A stretch of DNA of 64,000 bases from Prochlorococcus sp. AG-355-J09 (GCA_003278735.1 QCDO01000005.1:1-64000), one strand, 5' to 3'. Shown: positions 39,545 to 49,607, numbered from the stretch's first letter. Notes: generated by a model from the letters alone, not told the origin. Program-made: numbers and translations.

Positions 39545-40563
39545 TACTCTATTCGTGGATCTAAATATGCGATTAAAATATCCACGAAGAGATTTAGAGA
39601 GACTATAAGCATAGAGGTAAAAATTACAATTCCTTGAACCAAGGTATAGTCTCTCTGAGAAATAGCTTCATGTAATCTTAAAGCTATACCTGGCCATGAG
39701 AAAGTCACCTCGAACAAAAGAGCACCTCCTGCTAGAGAGGCCATAGTCAAGCCAGAAATAGTGACAATTGGCAATAGAGCATTAGGCAATGCATGGTTTA
39801 AGAATATTTTTTTCCTCGATATTCCTCTACATATAGCAGCATTTACATAATCACTTTTTAATGTCTTATCCAAATTTACTCTTAATGAGCGGCTGAATAT
39901 ACCACTTAATAAAAGGCCAAGGGTAATCGAAGGAAGTGCGAGATGATAAAGACTATCTTTCAAGGCAATAATATTATTTGAAAGAATACTATCTAAAACT
40001 AAAAAACCTGTAATTTGGGGTTGTTGCTGAAATATAGGAAATCTCCCTCCAATTGGGGAAATATTAAAAAATACAGAAAATAATAATTGAGCTAACATTG
40101 CTCCCCAAAAAGGAGGGATCGCATATGTAGCAATTCCTAATATTCTCGAAATATAATCAATCTTTTTCCCTCTATTTCTTAAACCAATTAATCCCAATGG
40201 AAATCCTATTAGTATGGCACTTAATATTGAAAAGAATCCAAGCTCAAGACTTGCAGGCAATGACTTTACAATAATATTAAGGACTGGCTCTTGGGTACTA
40301 AGAGATTGGCCAAAATCTAAGTGCAATATATTTTTAATATATGAAAAATATTGATTTATTAAAGGTTCATTTAGCCCCAATTTATTTCTTAGAAATTCCC
40401 TAGAAACCTCATCTGCACCAGATCCAAGTATGGCATCGACAGGATCGCCAGGAGCAACTCTTAATAAAATAAAAACTAATGAAGAAATTATCCATAACAT
40501 TAACGGAATTAATGAAATTTTTAATAAGGAATAATTTAGTAGTTTATTTAAATTTCTACTCAT
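39541..40563 (-). CDS. Peptide-type ABC transporter permease (DppB family)
   Basis: 340 residues of the DppB/OppB family: FILLRVAPGDPVDAILGSGA, then REFLRNKLGLNEPLINQYF, membrane helices, and the EAA-type loop NAAICRGISRKKIFLNHALP before LLPIVTISGLTM. It overlaps the substrate-binding-protein gene by 8 bases and so is translated with it. No DppC-type permease or ATPase gene is adjacent, so the remaining subunits must lie elsewhere. The substrate could be peptides, nickel or other. Confidence 0.9.
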   Translation of the reverse strand: MSRNLNKLLNYSLLKISLIPLMLWIISSLVFILLRVAPGDPVDAILGSGADEVSREFLRNKLGLNEPLINQYFSYIKNILHLDFGQSLSTQEPVLNIIVKSLPASLELGFFSILSAILIGFPLGLIGLRNRGKKIDYISRILGIATYAIPPFWGAMLAQLLFSVFFNISPIGGRFPIFQQQPQITGFLVLDSILSNNIIALKDSLYHLALPSITLGLLLSGIFSRSLRVNLDKTLKSDYVNAAICRGISRKKIFLNHALPNALLPIVTISGLTMASLAGGALLFEVTFSWPGIALRLHEAISQRDYTLVQGIVIFTSMLIVSLNLFVDILIAYLDPRIEY

Positions 40564-42127
40564 TAATTAACTCAAGATCACTCAATGAAATTATTCCTGC
40601 GCCATTAAAAATAGGTTTTGATATTTTATTTTGTGACCATGCCTTTTGAGAGGAGATCCAAATAGGAATATAAGGTATTGAACTTGCTGCTATTTTTTCA
40701 ATTTCAACAAATTTTTCTAATCTTTTAATTCCACTTATTTTTTCACTCTCAAGAAATAAACTTTCCACTTTATTAGATCCCCAAAAACTACCGCTGTAAA
40801 CTGATTCTCCTTTTTTACATATGCCGTCAACTATTTCATTACAACTTAAAAGAGGGGTAAGATAAGCCTCTGGATCTGAATAAGCCCCAGTCCAATCAAG
40901 AAGAACTGCCGTATAAATTCCTAAACTTAGATTCTTATAAACTGTTGTAGATTCAACCCCATTGAGTTCAATAGCAATACAATCTTTCAAAGAATTTTTA
41001 ATTTCTTCTTGCCAAGTCAGAGCAATAAGCTTGTCAGCTGGTACATTCGATCTATAAGTAAGGGGTATTTTTAGAATATTTCCATTGCAATAATTTTCTT
41101 TTTGCAATAACCTTCTCGCTTCTAAATAATCATATTTAGGCCACAGTTCTTGATTATCTTTTTTTAATATCGGAGGAATAATTGATCTAGATGGCTTCCT
41201 TAATCCATAACTTACTTTCTCACTAATCAATTTTCTATTAAGACTTTTTGCCAAAGCCAATCTTAAATTAAGATTACTTAAGGGATAAGAACTAGTTTTG
41301 AGACTTATAAAACTTAATTCAGTGAAAGGGCTATTACCTTCATTAAACTGTTTATTTTTGCTTAGATCATTTAAACTTTTTCTCTGACTATCATCAATTG
41401 AATTTGATAAAAGCACGTCAATTTGTTTACTTTTTAAAGCCCCAAAAAGAGAGGATGAATTTGAATAACCCACAAAATTAACGCCGTTATTTAAGGGCTT
41501 TTCACCCCAATAATTCAAATATGGATCAATTGATTGAACTTCATTAGAAAAACTGGTCAGCACATACTTGCCAGTACCAACAAATTTTTCATTTAGAAAC
41601 TTATCAGAATATTGTTTGTAAAATGTAGGAGATATTGGAGTTAAATTTACTGATGTGAGTAAACCATTTATAGAACTTGATGGTTTATTCAAATTTATTA
41701 TGACTGAATATTCACTTGGCGTTTCTATTGATTTAATCTTATTTCCTAAAATATAGTTCATCGTTCCAATTCTTTTGAATCTATCAAAGGTAAACTTCAT
41801 AGCATTTGAGTTAAATGCAGTTCCATCGTGAAAGAAAACATTCTTTCTTAAATTGATAGTTATTTGAAGTCTATCCTTTGAAATAACTGGCATCCCCGAG
41901 GCCAATTCAGGTATTAACTCTCCGCTAGAATTTAATTCATATAATGTGTCTCCAAGAGAACTGATTAATTGAATTGCTTTAAGAGTATTTGCTCTCGCTG
42001 GATCTAAAGATTCAATTTTTCCAGAGCTTGCTACTATGATTTTTTTAGATATTCTTTTTGAGCTACAAGAGTTCTGTAAAAAAGAAATTAAAATAATAAG
42101 TATTGATAAAACAACTTTTTTTTTCAT
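40556..42127 (-). CDS. Peptide-type ABC transporter substrate-binding lipoprotein
   Basis: 523 residues of the SBP family 5 (OppA/DppA-like). The N-terminus is a lipoprotein-like signal with Cys21 (IILISFLQNSC). Family features are IVASSGKIESLDPARANTLK, then GELIPELASGMPVISKDRLQ, and VFFHDGTAFNSNAMKFTFDR. The substrate is unknown; the family binds peptides, nickel or opines. It is upstream of and overlaps the permease gene. Confidence 0.9.
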   Translation of the reverse strand: MKKKVVLSILIILISFLQNSCSSKRISKKIIVASSGKIESLDPARANTLKAIQLISSLGDTLYELNSSGELIPELASGMPVISKDRLQITINLRKNVFFHDGTAFNSNAMKFTFDRFKRIGTMNYILGNKIKSIETPSEYSVIINLNKPSSSINGLLTSVNLTPISPTFYKQYSDKFLNEKFVGTGKYVLTSFSNEVQSIDPYLNYWGEKPLNNGVNFVGYSNSSSLFGALKSKQIDVLLSNSIDDSQRKSLNDLSKNKQFNEGNSPFTELSFISLKTSSYPLSNLNLRLALAKSLNRKLISEKVSYGLRKPSRSIIPPILKKDNQELWPKYDYLEARRLLQKENYCNGNILKIPLTYRSNVPADKLIALTWQEEIKNSLKDCIAIELNGVESTTVYKNLSLGIYTAVLLDWTGAYSDPEAYLTPLLSCNEIVDGICKKGESVYSGSFWGSNKVESLFLESEKISGIKRLEKFVEIEKIAASSIPYIPIWISSQKAWSQNKISKPIFNGAGIISLSDLELINE

Positions 42128-42144
42128 ATTTCCTTAGTTCTTAA

Positions 42145-42396
42145 TTATTCTGAAGAATTATTTGAGCAAAAAATTTGTAAGGTTATTTGACTTATTTTTA
42201 AAGCAAATGTTTTTTTAGAATTACAGGCAAAAGGCCACTCTCTCACCCAACAAATTTCTTTACCTATATTTAATCCAATTACTTGAAAAGTCTTATTGCT
42301 ATTTTTAATTTTTACACAAGCACCTTTATAAAGGTTTTCAGAAAAAGTTAAATTATCATTTTCATTATTATTTTCTAAAAGCTTTGAATGAATCAT
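42145..42396 (-). CDS. Small conserved-type protein, 83 aa
   Basis: A soluble beta-rich protein: SENLYKGACVKIKNSNKTFQ, then VIGLNIGKEICWVREWPFAC. The pattern suggests a small SH3-like barrel. Three of its cysteines lie in the core and one near the C-terminus. It is upstream of the ABC transporter pair, 17 bases away on the same strand. Function unknown. Confidence 0.6.
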   Translation of the reverse strand: MIHSKLLENNNENDNLTFSENLYKGACVKIKNSNKTFQVIGLNIGKEICWVREWPFACNSKKTFALKISQITLQIFCSNNSSE

Positions 42397-42466
42397 TAAG
42401 GTGCTAAAACCAAATACTTACTTTCTTCGGTTTACCAAGTTATAAAGAAATTTGCAAACTATATTT

Positions 42467-43765
42467 TTAAATACAACTTAATTGACTTGCAATGATTTTG
42501 ACTTCATTAAGCGAATTTATTTCATCTTTCGATCTCTCAAAATCTCCATTATTCACCTCATGAGTGATAACGACAATTTCAGCTTTGTCCTCACTTGCAT
42601 CAAGTTGAACAATTGATTCGATTGATACATTATTCTTACCAAAAATATCTCCAATCTTTCCTATGACACCTGGACTATCGAGACAAATAATTCTAAGGTA
42701 ATTTTTTTTATTTATTTGTGAAGATTCGATGATATGACAGTTTCTCCAGAAATAAAAAGATAATAATGGATCGATTGAATTATTATTTTTTACTGAGGCG
42801 GCATGCAGATTTAATATATCTGATACTACTGATGCAGCAGTTGGTCCACTCCCTGCACCTGGACCATATAACATTATCTCTCCAAGAGGATCAGCCTCTA
42901 TCAATAAGGCATTATTAACTCCCTTTACTGTTGCCAATGGATGAGATTTTGGAATCAAAGAAGGCCCTACCCAAATATTCAAAGCAAGTGAATCATTATT
43001 AATTTGGTCCCTTTCGGAGAGCGCTAAAAGTTTTATTTCAAACCCTAATTTATTGGCATATTCGATATCCTTTAGATTAATTTTACTAATGCCCTCAGAA
43101 TGAATATCCTCTCTTTTGATTTTCCCTCCAAATGCAAGTTCACTAAGAATTGAAATCTTATCAGCAGTATCATGGCCCTCAACATCTGCAGTTGGATCAA
43201 ATTCTGCATAACCAAGGCTTTGGGCCAATTTTAAGGTCTCCTTGTAATCAGCTTTTTCATTTGTCATCTTTGAAAGAATAAAATTTGTTGTGCCATTTAT
43301 TATTCCAACCATTTTTTTTATGCTGTTACTTTTTAAAGATCTTTTTAAAGGTTCGATTATAGGAATCCCCCCGCAAACTGCCGCCTCTGACAATATATAA
43401 ACTCCTTCTTTAGATGCAGTTCTGTATATTTCTTCTCCATATCTTGCAATGACTGCTTTATTTGCTGTAACAACAGATTTTCCTAATTTTAATGATTGCA
43501 GAATAATATCTTTCGCTAAATCAACCCCACCCATTACTTCAACAATTACATCTATAGATGGGTCATTAATTAATTTAAATGGATCATCAGTTAATAAATT
43601 ATTATCTAGCTCAATATCTCTTTTTTTATTAAGATCTTTAACTGCTATTTTTGAAATTTCTATTTCTTTTAGAATTGGATGTGAATCAAGTTCAGAAGTT
43701 AATATTTTATAAATTCCTGAACCTACAGTTCCAAAACCTACAATACCAATTTTGCATTTTCTCAT
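42467..43765 (-). CDS. hom: Homoserine dehydrogenase
   Basis: 432 residues, the usual length of the monofunctional enzyme that reduces aspartate semialdehyde to homoserine in threonine, methionine and isoleucine synthesis. It has the Rossmann start KIGIVGFGTVGSGIYKIL, EVMGGVDLAKDIILQSLKLG, the catalytic region GIINGTTNFILSKM and ADVEGHDTADKISILSELAF, and a C-terminal ACT domain (SPGVIGKIGDIFGKNNVSIE) for end-product control. Confidence 0.96.
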   Translation of the reverse strand: MRKCKIGIVGFGTVGSGIYKILTSELDSHPILKEIEISKIAVKDLNKKRDIELDNNLLTDDPFKLINDPSIDVIVEVMGGVDLAKDIILQSLKLGKSVVTANKAVIARYGEEIYRTASKEGVYILSEAAVCGGIPIIEPLKRSLKSNSIKKMVGIINGTTNFILSKMTNEKADYKETLKLAQSLGYAEFDPTADVEGHDTADKISILSELAFGGKIKREDIHSEGISKINLKDIEYANKLGFEIKLLALSERDQINNDSLALNIWVGPSLIPKSHPLATVKGVNNALLIEADPLGEIMLYGPGAGSGPTAASVVSDILNLHAASVKNNNSIDPLLSFYFWRNCHIIESSQINKKNYLRIICLDSPGVIGKIGDIFGKNNVSIESIVQLDASEDKAEIVVITHEVNNGDFERSKDEINSLNEVKIIASQLSCI

Positions 43766-43810
43766 TGTTTTATTTCTTTTTACTTTGAATTTAATTTTAT
43801 ATTATTAGAC

Positions 43811-44230
43811 CTACAAAAATTCATTTGCCTGAGACTGCATTTTTAATAAAATGTTTAAAAAACCATTTGATCGTGAAGGGGTTAAGCTTGCTTTCAAACC
43901 CGTATCTTCAATAAATTTCTTATCTATTTTAACAACCTCATTTGGTGTTAATTCATTTAAACCAGTAATTAAAAATGCTAATAAACCCTTAGTAATTAAG
44001 GCATCAGAATATCCCTCCCAAAATAATTTACCACTTTTAATATTTGCCTTAACAAAAACTTCTGAAACGCATCCCTTAACTTTATTTTCTTCAACAAGGA
44101 TTTCACTACCTGGTTCTTTCAATTTTTTACCTAACCACAAAATATATTCATATTTTCTTTTTGGATCTTCTGATTTCTTCAACTTTTCTACTAATTTTGA
44201 TAAATTATTGTATTTTTCCTTATTTTCCAT
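43811..44230 (-). CDS. sufE: SufE-type sulfur acceptor protein
   Basis: 139 residues. The fold and active-site Cys54 in KVKGCVSEVFVKANIKSGKL match SufE, which takes persulfide sulfur from SufS for iron-sulfur cluster assembly. The segments KYEYILWLGKKLKEPGSEI and the C-terminal SLTPSRSNGFLNILLKM are typical. There are no other suf genes nearby; in cyanobacteria they usually form a separate operon. It lies directly downstream of a folate enzyme gene on the same strand. Confidence 0.93.
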   Translation of the reverse strand: MENKEKYNNLSKLVEKLKKSEDPKRKYEYILWLGKKLKEPGSEILVEENKVKGCVSEVFVKANIKSGKLFWEGYSDALITKGLLAFLITGLNELTPNEVVKIDKKFIEDTGLKASLTPSRSNGFLNILLKMQSQANEFL

Positions 44231-44269
44231 TTTTTTAAGCTATGAATTAATCACTTTATGAATTTTTTA

Positions 44270-44827
44270 TTATACAAATATTTCTTTTTCTGTGATAAAG
44301 CCCGATAAAGGAATATCCCACTCGGCTCTGGTTAATGGAATCTTACTTACACAATTAGAAGTTAATACTCCAATGCATGGAACATCTCGCCAATCATAAT
44401 CTCTCCTTAATTTATCAAAATAACCTCCACCATAACCTAATCTTGTTAAATTTTTATCAACGGAAAGACATGGAACAAGTATCATGCTTATCTGCAAATG
44501 ACTTAATGGTAAGGAGTTATTTGGACTTAGTATCCCCTCAGAATCTTTGGTAAGAGGTTTTTCGTCCCATGGATAAAATAACAACTCTTTTTTATCTTTA
44601 CATCTAGGCAAAGCTAATTTAAATTTTTTCTTAAGACTTCTTATATCTACTTCATTTTTTAGAGGCCAATATATTGCTATAAAACCAATATTTTTATATC
44701 CCTTAACAAATGAATCAACATATAATCTAACATTCTTTTCTACATTTTCTCTTTGATTAAGAGAAATCCCATCTCTTAGTTTTCTAAACGTATCCCTCTC
44801 CAATTTCTTTTTTTTAAAGATCGTCAT
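44270..44827 (-). CDS. 5-formyltetrahydrofolate cyclo-ligase
   Basis: 185 residues. It converts 5-formyl-THF to methenyl-THF with ATP. Visible are the basic N-terminal KKKLERDTFRKLRDGISLNQ, GFIAIYWPLKNEVDIRSL, and the signature RLGYGGGYFDKLRRDYDW followed by GVLTSNCV. Length is normal for the family. It ends 39 bases before the sufE start and follows ruvC by 9 bases, so the genes are likely co-transcribed. Confidence 0.93.
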   Translation of the reverse strand: MTIFKKKKLERDTFRKLRDGISLNQRENVEKNVRLYVDSFVKGYKNIGFIAIYWPLKNEVDIRSLKKKFKLALPRCKDKKELLFYPWDEKPLTKDSEGILSPNNSLPLSHLQISMILVPCLSVDKNLTRLGYGGGYFDKLRRDYDWRDVPCIGVLTSNCVSKIPLTRAEWDIPLSGFITEKEIFV

Positions 44828-44836
44828 ATTAAATTT

Positions 44837-45310
44837 TCAGTTAAAGCCATCTTCATTTAGTTTTGTGAGTGCTATAGCCAATGCATCTGCTGAATCATCA
44901 GGTTTTGGAGGTTTGTTAAGATCTAAGTTATACATAACCGCATCAAGAATATCTTTCTTAGATGCTTTTCCAGATCCAGCAATTGTTAATTTTATTTGAG
45001 CAGGTGAATATTCACTAACATGAATTTTATTAGAGGCCAATACCATCAAAATCACGCCTCTAGCCTGCACCACACTAATTGTAGTGCTTGACCTGTAAAA
45101 GAAAAATTTTTCTACCGCCGCTACAGTTGGGTTCCAGTGATTTATTAATTCATTAAGATCTTGGAATATCTCATAAAGTCTATCCTCTTCTTTTTTACCT
45201 TTATTTGTCTCAATAACGCCGCAATCTAATAGTATCTTTCTTTCATTTTCTATTTCAATTATCCCATAACCTACTCTAGCTAATCCAGGGTCAATCCCAA
45301 TTATTCTCAC
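44837..45310 (-). CDS. ruvC: Holliday junction resolvase RuvC
   Basis: 157 residues, full length. Catalytic acidic residues are in place: Asp7 ([14 protein letters not shown]), Glu67 ([12 protein letters not shown]), and the C-terminal pair in [13 protein letters not shown] (Asp139 and Asp142). It cuts Holliday junctions made by RuvAB during recombination repair. It starts 5 bases after the end of chlI on the same strand. Confidence 0.96.
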   Translation of the reverse strand: MRIIGIDPGLARVGYGIIEIENERKILLDCGVIETNKGKKEEDRLYEIFQDLNELINHWNPTVAAVEKFFFYRSSTTISVVQARGVILMVLASNKIHVSEYSPAQIKLTIAGSGKASKKDILDAVMYNLDLNKPPKPDDSADALAIALTKLNEDGFN

Positions 45311-45315
45311 TGTTA

Positions 45316-46404
45316 TTAAGCTTCAGCAGATAATTGAAATTTTGAAAGATTTTCTTTTTCATCTAAATCGAATACTTTACAGAAAGCTTGAATAACTCTT
45401 TCGCCTGAGTCAACTTGTTCTAGAGGATCTTTTCTTAATCTATGTCTTAAAGAACAAGAAATAACCCTTGCGATGTCATCTTCTTGCACTTCAGTTCTGC
45501 CCTCAAAGGCTGCAATTGCCCTTGCAGACCTATTTGTAACAATATCTCCACGTAAACCATCAACATCTAGTTCTCCACAGATTGCAGAAATATTCAATCT
45601 TAGGTCATCGTCCATTTGAACAGAATTTAATATTTCTTGTGCTTTAATAACCTTTTGTTGAAGTTCATCTTGTTGCCTCTCAACACTCAATGAAAACTCA
45701 TCAGGATTATCGTCAAAAGAAGTTCTTTGATCTACTACTTGAACTCTTAATTCAGCATCTCTAACTGTCTTAACCTCGACACTCATTCCAAACCTGTCCA
45801 AAAGTTGAGGCCTTAATTCACCTTCTTCCGGATTGCCTGAACCAATAAGAACAAACCTTGCAGGATGTCGAACTGAAACTCCCTCCCTTTCAACTGTATT
45901 CCATCCTGAGGCAGCCGAATCTAGAAGTACATCAACTAAATGATCATCAAGCAAATTCACTTCATCAACGTATAGTAAACCCCTATTAGCTTTAGCCAAC
46001 AATCCAGGTTCAAATGCCTTAACACCTTCACTCAAAGCCTTCTCTATATCAATGGTTCCACAAAGCCTGTCTTCAGTAGCCCCTAAAGGCAAGTCAACCA
46101 TAGGTACTTGTTTTTGAACACTCTCTAGATTTTCTCCTTGAGTAATTTTTTCCATAACTTCTTTACTTTGTAAATCAGGATCGACTAGAGAACTATTATA
46201 TGGATCGTCTTTAACAACATCGATTGCAGGCAACAAATCAGCTAAGGCTCTAATTGTAGTAGACTTTCCAGTCCCTCTATCACCCATTATCATCACACCT
46301 CCAATTCTTGGATCAATAACATTTAACAAGAGAGCCAATTTCATTTCTTCTTGACCAATTACAGCTGTAAAAGGAAAAACTCGTCTTTTCTTTGTTGAAG
46401 GCAC
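45316..46404 (-). CDS. chlI: Magnesium chelatase ATPase subunit I
   Basis: 362 residues, normal length. This AAA+ subunit drives insertion of Mg2+ into protoporphyrin IX, the committed step of chlorophyll synthesis, with ChlD and ChlH. Walker [10 protein letters not shown] (41-49), [20 protein letters not shown] (Walker B region), [20 protein letters not shown] (sensor and arginine finger). It starts at GTG 46404; the N-terminal region [20 protein letters not shown] is the conserved beginning of ChlI. Confidence 0.97.
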   Translation of the reverse strand: MPSTKKRRVFPFTAVIGQEEMKLALLLNVIDPRIGGVMIMGDRGTGKSTTIRALADLLPAIDVVKDDPYNSSLVDPDLQSKEVMEKITQGENLESVQKQVPMVDLPLGATEDRLCGTIDIEKALSEGVKAFEPGLLAKANRGLLYVDEVNLLDDHLVDVLLDSAASGWNTVEREGVSVRHPARFVLIGSGNPEEGELRPQLLDRFGMSVEVKTVRDAELRVQVVDQRTSFDDNPDEFSLSVERQQDELQQKVIKAQEILNSVQMDDDLRLNISAICGELDVDGLRGDIVTNRSARAIAAFEGRTEVQEDDIARVISCSLRHRLRKDPLEQVDSGERVIQAFCKVFDLDEKENLSKFQLSAEA

Positions 46405-46526
46405 AGTTTTAGTTTTCTTAAATATTCAAATAATCAATAGATGTTACTTCAGAAAATGTTTTTAGTAAATATCCCCTTCAAATTAAAACTACAAATAAAT
46501 AAAATCTAATTTAATTAATTAAGTAG

Positions 46527-47276
46527 CTAGTTTCTTTTCGAATTGTTTAAAAACCAGTTTATTTGATGGACAATTCCTCTTAAAACATTTATTTCGTGCA
46601 TTGTTGTATTTGCCCTCAAAATAGAATTCTTAAATTTACTGATTTTTTTCTTAGAAGTATGTTTTAAAAGATATCCAACTCGCAAAAGCATTTCCTCTAT
46701 CTCCACAAATGTATCATGCACTTCTTTCGATGATGCTAAATTAAAAACTTTTAATTCATTATTTAAATTCTTTTTAGAAGACTTATTTAATTCATATAAA
46801 ACTATTGAAACAGCGTGAGAAAGATTTAATGAAGGATTATTCTGAGAAGTTGGGATATTAAAAGTTTTATTTGCCAGAAGCAATTCACTATTAGTTAAAC
46901 CTCTATCTTCTCTTCCAAATATAATTGCTAAATTATTTATCTTTTTAAAGGATAAAGTCCAATCAAATATATCTTCAGAAGACCCAAAAAATGAATCTTT
47001 ATTTACATCAATCCTTCCACAAGATGCTAGAACTAAATCACAATCAAAAATTGCTTTTTGAAGATCATCAAAAATCTTACAATTAACGAGAAATTTTTGA
47101 CCTTTAAGGGCCATTTTTCTTGCTTCTAAAGAAAATATATCGCATTTCGGAGAAACAATTCTTAATTCATCAACTTCAAAATTACTACATAATCTTGCTA
47201 CGCTCCCTACATTTAAAGGGCCATTTGGTTCAACTAATATTACCTTTAAATTAGAAAAATTATTTCCCAAAATCAT
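46527..47276 (-). CDS. SPOUT (TrmH/TrmJ-type) RNA methyltransferase
   Basis: 249 residues. The knotted SPOUT start ILVEPNGPLNVGSVARLCSN, the middle DCDLVLASCGRID, the cofactor loop AIIFGREDRGLTNSELLLAN and NIPTSQNNPSLNLSHAVSIV are typical of the TrmJ/LasT group, which 2'-O-methylates tRNA. A C-terminal helical extension is present. It overlaps the start region of the cytochrome gene by 4 bases, so the two are translated in tandem. Confidence 0.88.
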   Translation of the reverse strand: MILGNNFSNLKVILVEPNGPLNVGSVARLCSNFEVDELRIVSPKCDIFSLEARKMALKGQKFLVNCKIFDDLQKAIFDCDLVLASCGRIDVNKDSFFGSSEDIFDWTLSFKKINNLAIIFGREDRGLTNSELLLANKTFNIPTSQNNPSLNLSHAVSIVLYELNKSSKKNLNNELKVFNLASSKEVHDTFVEIEEMLLRVGYLLKHTSKKKISKFKNSILRANTTMHEINVLRGIVHQINWFLNNSKRN

Positions 47277-47659
47277 TCAAGAGTATGAAGATATTTTAAT
47301 AGATTGGACATATTTACAGGATCAATATCAAAACTTGGCATAGGAGGAGTAAGACCTCCAGTAACTTGTTTTATTATCTGTTTATCATTCAAACGTTTAG
47401 TTATTGAATGTAAGTCTGGGCCCACTAATCCTCTTGCTGTAATTCCATGACATCCAACACAATTTATCTTAAAAAGAGCATCTCCTTCCTCAGCAGAGCC
47501 ATTAAGCCCAAGAGTTTCAATAATGTATTTATTATTTTCATGATGATATACGAAAAATATTGAAAAACAAATCAATAAAACTCCAAATACAACAAAAACA
47601 ATTTTTAAGAATTCTTTTTTAAATTCCCTTTCTGCTGCAGTTGATGAAGATGTTGACAC
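47273..47659 (-). CDS. cytM: Cytochrome c (CytM-like), membrane-anchored
   Basis: 128 residues. One N-terminal membrane helix (VFVVFGVLLICFSIFFVYHH), then a class I c-type domain with haem motif CVGCH (67-71) and axial Met107 in LTPPMPSFD. The anchored layout and size fit CytM, a low-potential cytochrome of cyanobacteria tied to stress and repression of photosynthesis genes or alternative electron flow. The role is family knowledge. It is divergent from petG, with 56 bases between. Confidence 0.85.
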   Translation of the reverse strand: MSTSSSTAAEREFKKEFLKIVFVVFGVLLICFSIFFVYHHENNKYIIETLGLNGSAEEGDALFKINCVGCHGITARGLVGPDLHSITKRLNDKQIIKQVTGGLTPPMPSFDIDPVNMSNLLKYLHTLE

Positions 47660-47715
47660 AAAAAATAGTCTCTATGTAACAATTGTGAATAAGAATCTCA
47701 AAAAAGGCAAAAGAA

Positions 47716-47835
47716 ATGATCGAGCCTCTTCTATGTGGAATTGTTTTGGGTTTAGTTCCTATAACTCTTCTTGGATTATTTGTAAGTGCATGGAATCAAT
47801 ATAGAAGAGGTTCAGGGATGCTGGACATTGATTAA
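47716..47835 (+). CDS. petG: Cytochrome b6f complex subunit V (PetG)
   Basis: 39 residues beginning [20 protein letters not shown], followed by [12 protein letters not shown] and an acidic end. This is the highly conserved PetG single helix, required for assembly or stability of cytochrome b6f. The extra two to three residues at the C-terminus relative to the usual 37 are minor. Its last 24 bases overlap the end of rsmD on the other strand. Confidence 0.97.
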   Translation: MIEPLLCGIVLGLVPITLLGLFVSAWNQYRRGSGMLDID

Positions 47836-48411
47836 GAATGTTAATCTTGACTGCCCATAGTTTCTTACATCTATAGTCTCCCACAAAGAACTTTTTTTAA
47901 TAAATAGGTTTGGAGAATGTTCACAAATAACTATTGAATCTTTTTTTAAAAAATTACAGTTAAATAATTGCTTTAAAACTAATTCATGGAAATTCACATC
48001 ATATGGAGGATCTAGATAAACAAAATCAAATTTTAATTTGTTTAAATCCAAATTTCTAGATGATAAGTTTCTCTCATAATTTGGTTTTGTCCATTTCAAA
48101 ACATCTTTACAAATAACTTCGATATCATTTTCCCTATTTTCTATATTCTCCAACGAGAGTAAATTCTCTAAGCAAATTTTTGAGTTTATTTTGTTTTTTT
48201 CAATTGCAAGTATTTTTCTTGCCCCGTGATTATAGGCTTCACAAGATATAGCTCCAGTTCCACTAAATAAATCTAACCAGTTACTATCTTCAACTCTATT
48301 ATTCAATATATTAAATATTGCCTCTCTAACTCTCAAAGTTGTAGGTCTGGTAAAAGAATTATTTGGACTTTGGAGTTTTTTACCACCTATTAATCTTAAG
48401 TTTGTCTTCAT
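47812..48411 (-). CDS. rsmD: 16S rRNA (guanine966-N2)-methyltransferase RsmD
   Basis: 199 residues. The N-terminal [20 protein letters not shown] and [11 protein letters not shown], the SAM-binding [20 protein letters not shown], and the catalytic [18 protein letters not shown] (DPPY) match RsmD. It methylates a base of the 30S head during ribosome assembly. It ends 24 bases inside the convergent petG. It follows hisH on the same strand. Confidence 0.93.
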   Translation of the reverse strand: MKTNLRLIGGKKLQSPNNSFTRPTTLRVREAIFNILNNRVEDSNWLDLFSGTGAISCEAYNHGARKILAIEKNKINSKICLENLLSLENIENRENDIEVICKDVLKWTKPNYERNLSSRNLDLNKLKFDFVYLDPPYDVNFHELVLKQLFNCNFLKKDSIVICEHSPNLFIKKSSLWETIDVRNYGQSRLTFLINVQHP

Positions 48412-48424
48412 CAGTAATTATCAA

Positions 48425-49042
48425 TTATTGAATATTACTAAGCCATCGTCTCAAAAGCTTTTCTCCGGTTTTTCCAGATTTTTCCGGATGAAATTGACAG
48501 GCCAATAAATTATCATTCTCAATCATTGCAGTTAATTTTTCAGAGCCATAATCAACCTGAGCTGCAATAATCTTTGGATCATCAGGTACTGCATGATAGG
48601 AATGTACAAAATAGACCCAATTATTTAATTCTTCTAGCTCTAATAAAGTATTTGGTTTTGTAGGTAAAAGTTGGCACCAACCCATGTGTGGGATTCTTTG
48701 GTTAACAATATGAGGAATTTTTTGTATTTTTCCTTTTAATATTCCCAGCCCTTGAACCTCTCCTTCATCACTAGATTCAAAAAGGAGTTGAAGACCTAAA
48801 CATATCCCTAAAAAAGACTTCCCACTTTTAATCCAATTTTTCAAATCAGTTATCAAATCCGTATTTATAAGATTATTCATCGCTGGATCAAATGCTCCAA
48901 CACCAGGAAGTATTATCGCCTTACAAAGATTAGACTCATTAAAATTTTTAATTAATATTATTTCTTCTCCAAGACTTTCTAGAGATTTTGTTACAGAATG
49001 AATGTTACCCATCCCGTAATCTATAAGTCCAATTTTATCCAA
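48425..49042 (-). CDS. hisH: Imidazole glycerol phosphate synthase glutaminase subunit HisH
   Basis: 205 residues. This class I glutaminase passes ammonia to HisF in histidine synthesis. It has the start IGLIDYGMGNIHSVTKSLES, oxyanion strand PGVGAFDPAMNNL, nucleophile Cys81 in FLGICLGLQLLFESS, and the C-terminal His-Glu pair in QFHPEKSGKTGEKLL. hisF is not in the window. It sits between rsmD and trxA on the minus strand. Confidence 0.95.
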   Translation of the reverse strand: MDKIGLIDYGMGNIHSVTKSLESLGEEIILIKNFNESNLCKAIILPGVGAFDPAMNNLINTDLITDLKNWIKSGKSFLGICLGLQLLFESSDEGEVQGLGILKGKIQKIPHIVNQRIPHMGWCQLLPTKPNTLLELEELNNWVYFVHSYHAVPDDPKIIAAQVDYGSEKLTAMIENDNLLACQFHPEKSGKTGEKLLRRWLSNIQ

Positions 49043-49053
49043 AGCCTTTAAAT

Positions 49054-49377
49054 TTATAAATGCTTAGTTAAAGTGCTTGAAAGAGTCGCTTTTGGAACAG
49101 CACCAACAACAGTATCAACCTTTTGACCTCCTTTAAAGATCATTAATGTAGGAATACTTCTAATTCCGTATTGGCTGGCTACATTTGGATTCTCATCTGT
49201 ATTTAATTTAAAAACTTTAATTTTCCCTTCAAAGTCTTTTGAGATTTCTTCTACAACTGGAGCGACCATCCTACATGGACCGCACCATGGTGCCCAAAAA
49301 TCAACCAATACTGGTAGATCACTTTGCAGTACATCTTTGTCAAATGAAGAATCAGTTACGGCTGGAGCTGATGACAT
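49054..49377 (-). CDS. trxA: Thioredoxin
   Basis: 107 residues of the classic thioredoxin fold: [20 protein letters not shown] with active Cys32 and Cys35, the cis-Pro segment [20 protein letters not shown], and a 107-residue total. It reduces disulfides in cytosolic enzymes. The yfr1 RNA gene lies upstream on the same strand, between it and guaB. Confidence 0.97.
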   Translation of the reverse strand: MSSAPAVTDSSFDKDVLQSDLPVLVDFWAPWCGPCRMVAPVVEEISKDFEGKIKVFKLNTDENPNVASQYGIRSIPTLMIFKGGQKVDTVVGAVPKATLSSTLTKHL

Positions 49378-49468
49378 AATTTAAGTATTCCTTTTTGAAA
49401 ATTTAGCAGGCAATTCTTCTAAGTGATGATTTCATTACAGATAAAATAATATAAGTAACAAAATATCT

Positions 49469-49523
49469 AAAAAAGCCCGATTAATCGGGCGATTTAGTGT
49501 GTGAGGAGTATGGGGTTTCCCCC
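49469..49523 (-). ncRNA. yfr1: Yfr1 small regulatory RNA
   Basis: Minus-strand RNA of about 55 nt: a 5' hairpin GGGG-GAAA-CCCC, the unpaired core ACTCCTCACACAC, and a 3' hairpin GCCCGATTAATCGGGC followed by six T. All parts match Yfr1, and the position between guaB and trxA matches Prochlorococcus MED4 as I recall it. In MED4 Yfr1 represses outer-membrane porin mRNAs by base pairing through the core sequence; the targets here are not shown by the sequence. The region around it has no protein gene. Confidence 0.95.
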
Positions 49524-49607
49524 ATTATTTCATAATAACTCCTAATCAGAAAATTTTTCAATTTAATACTTAATTCACTAAGGTTTTAAAATTTTGCTCT
49601 AAATGAA

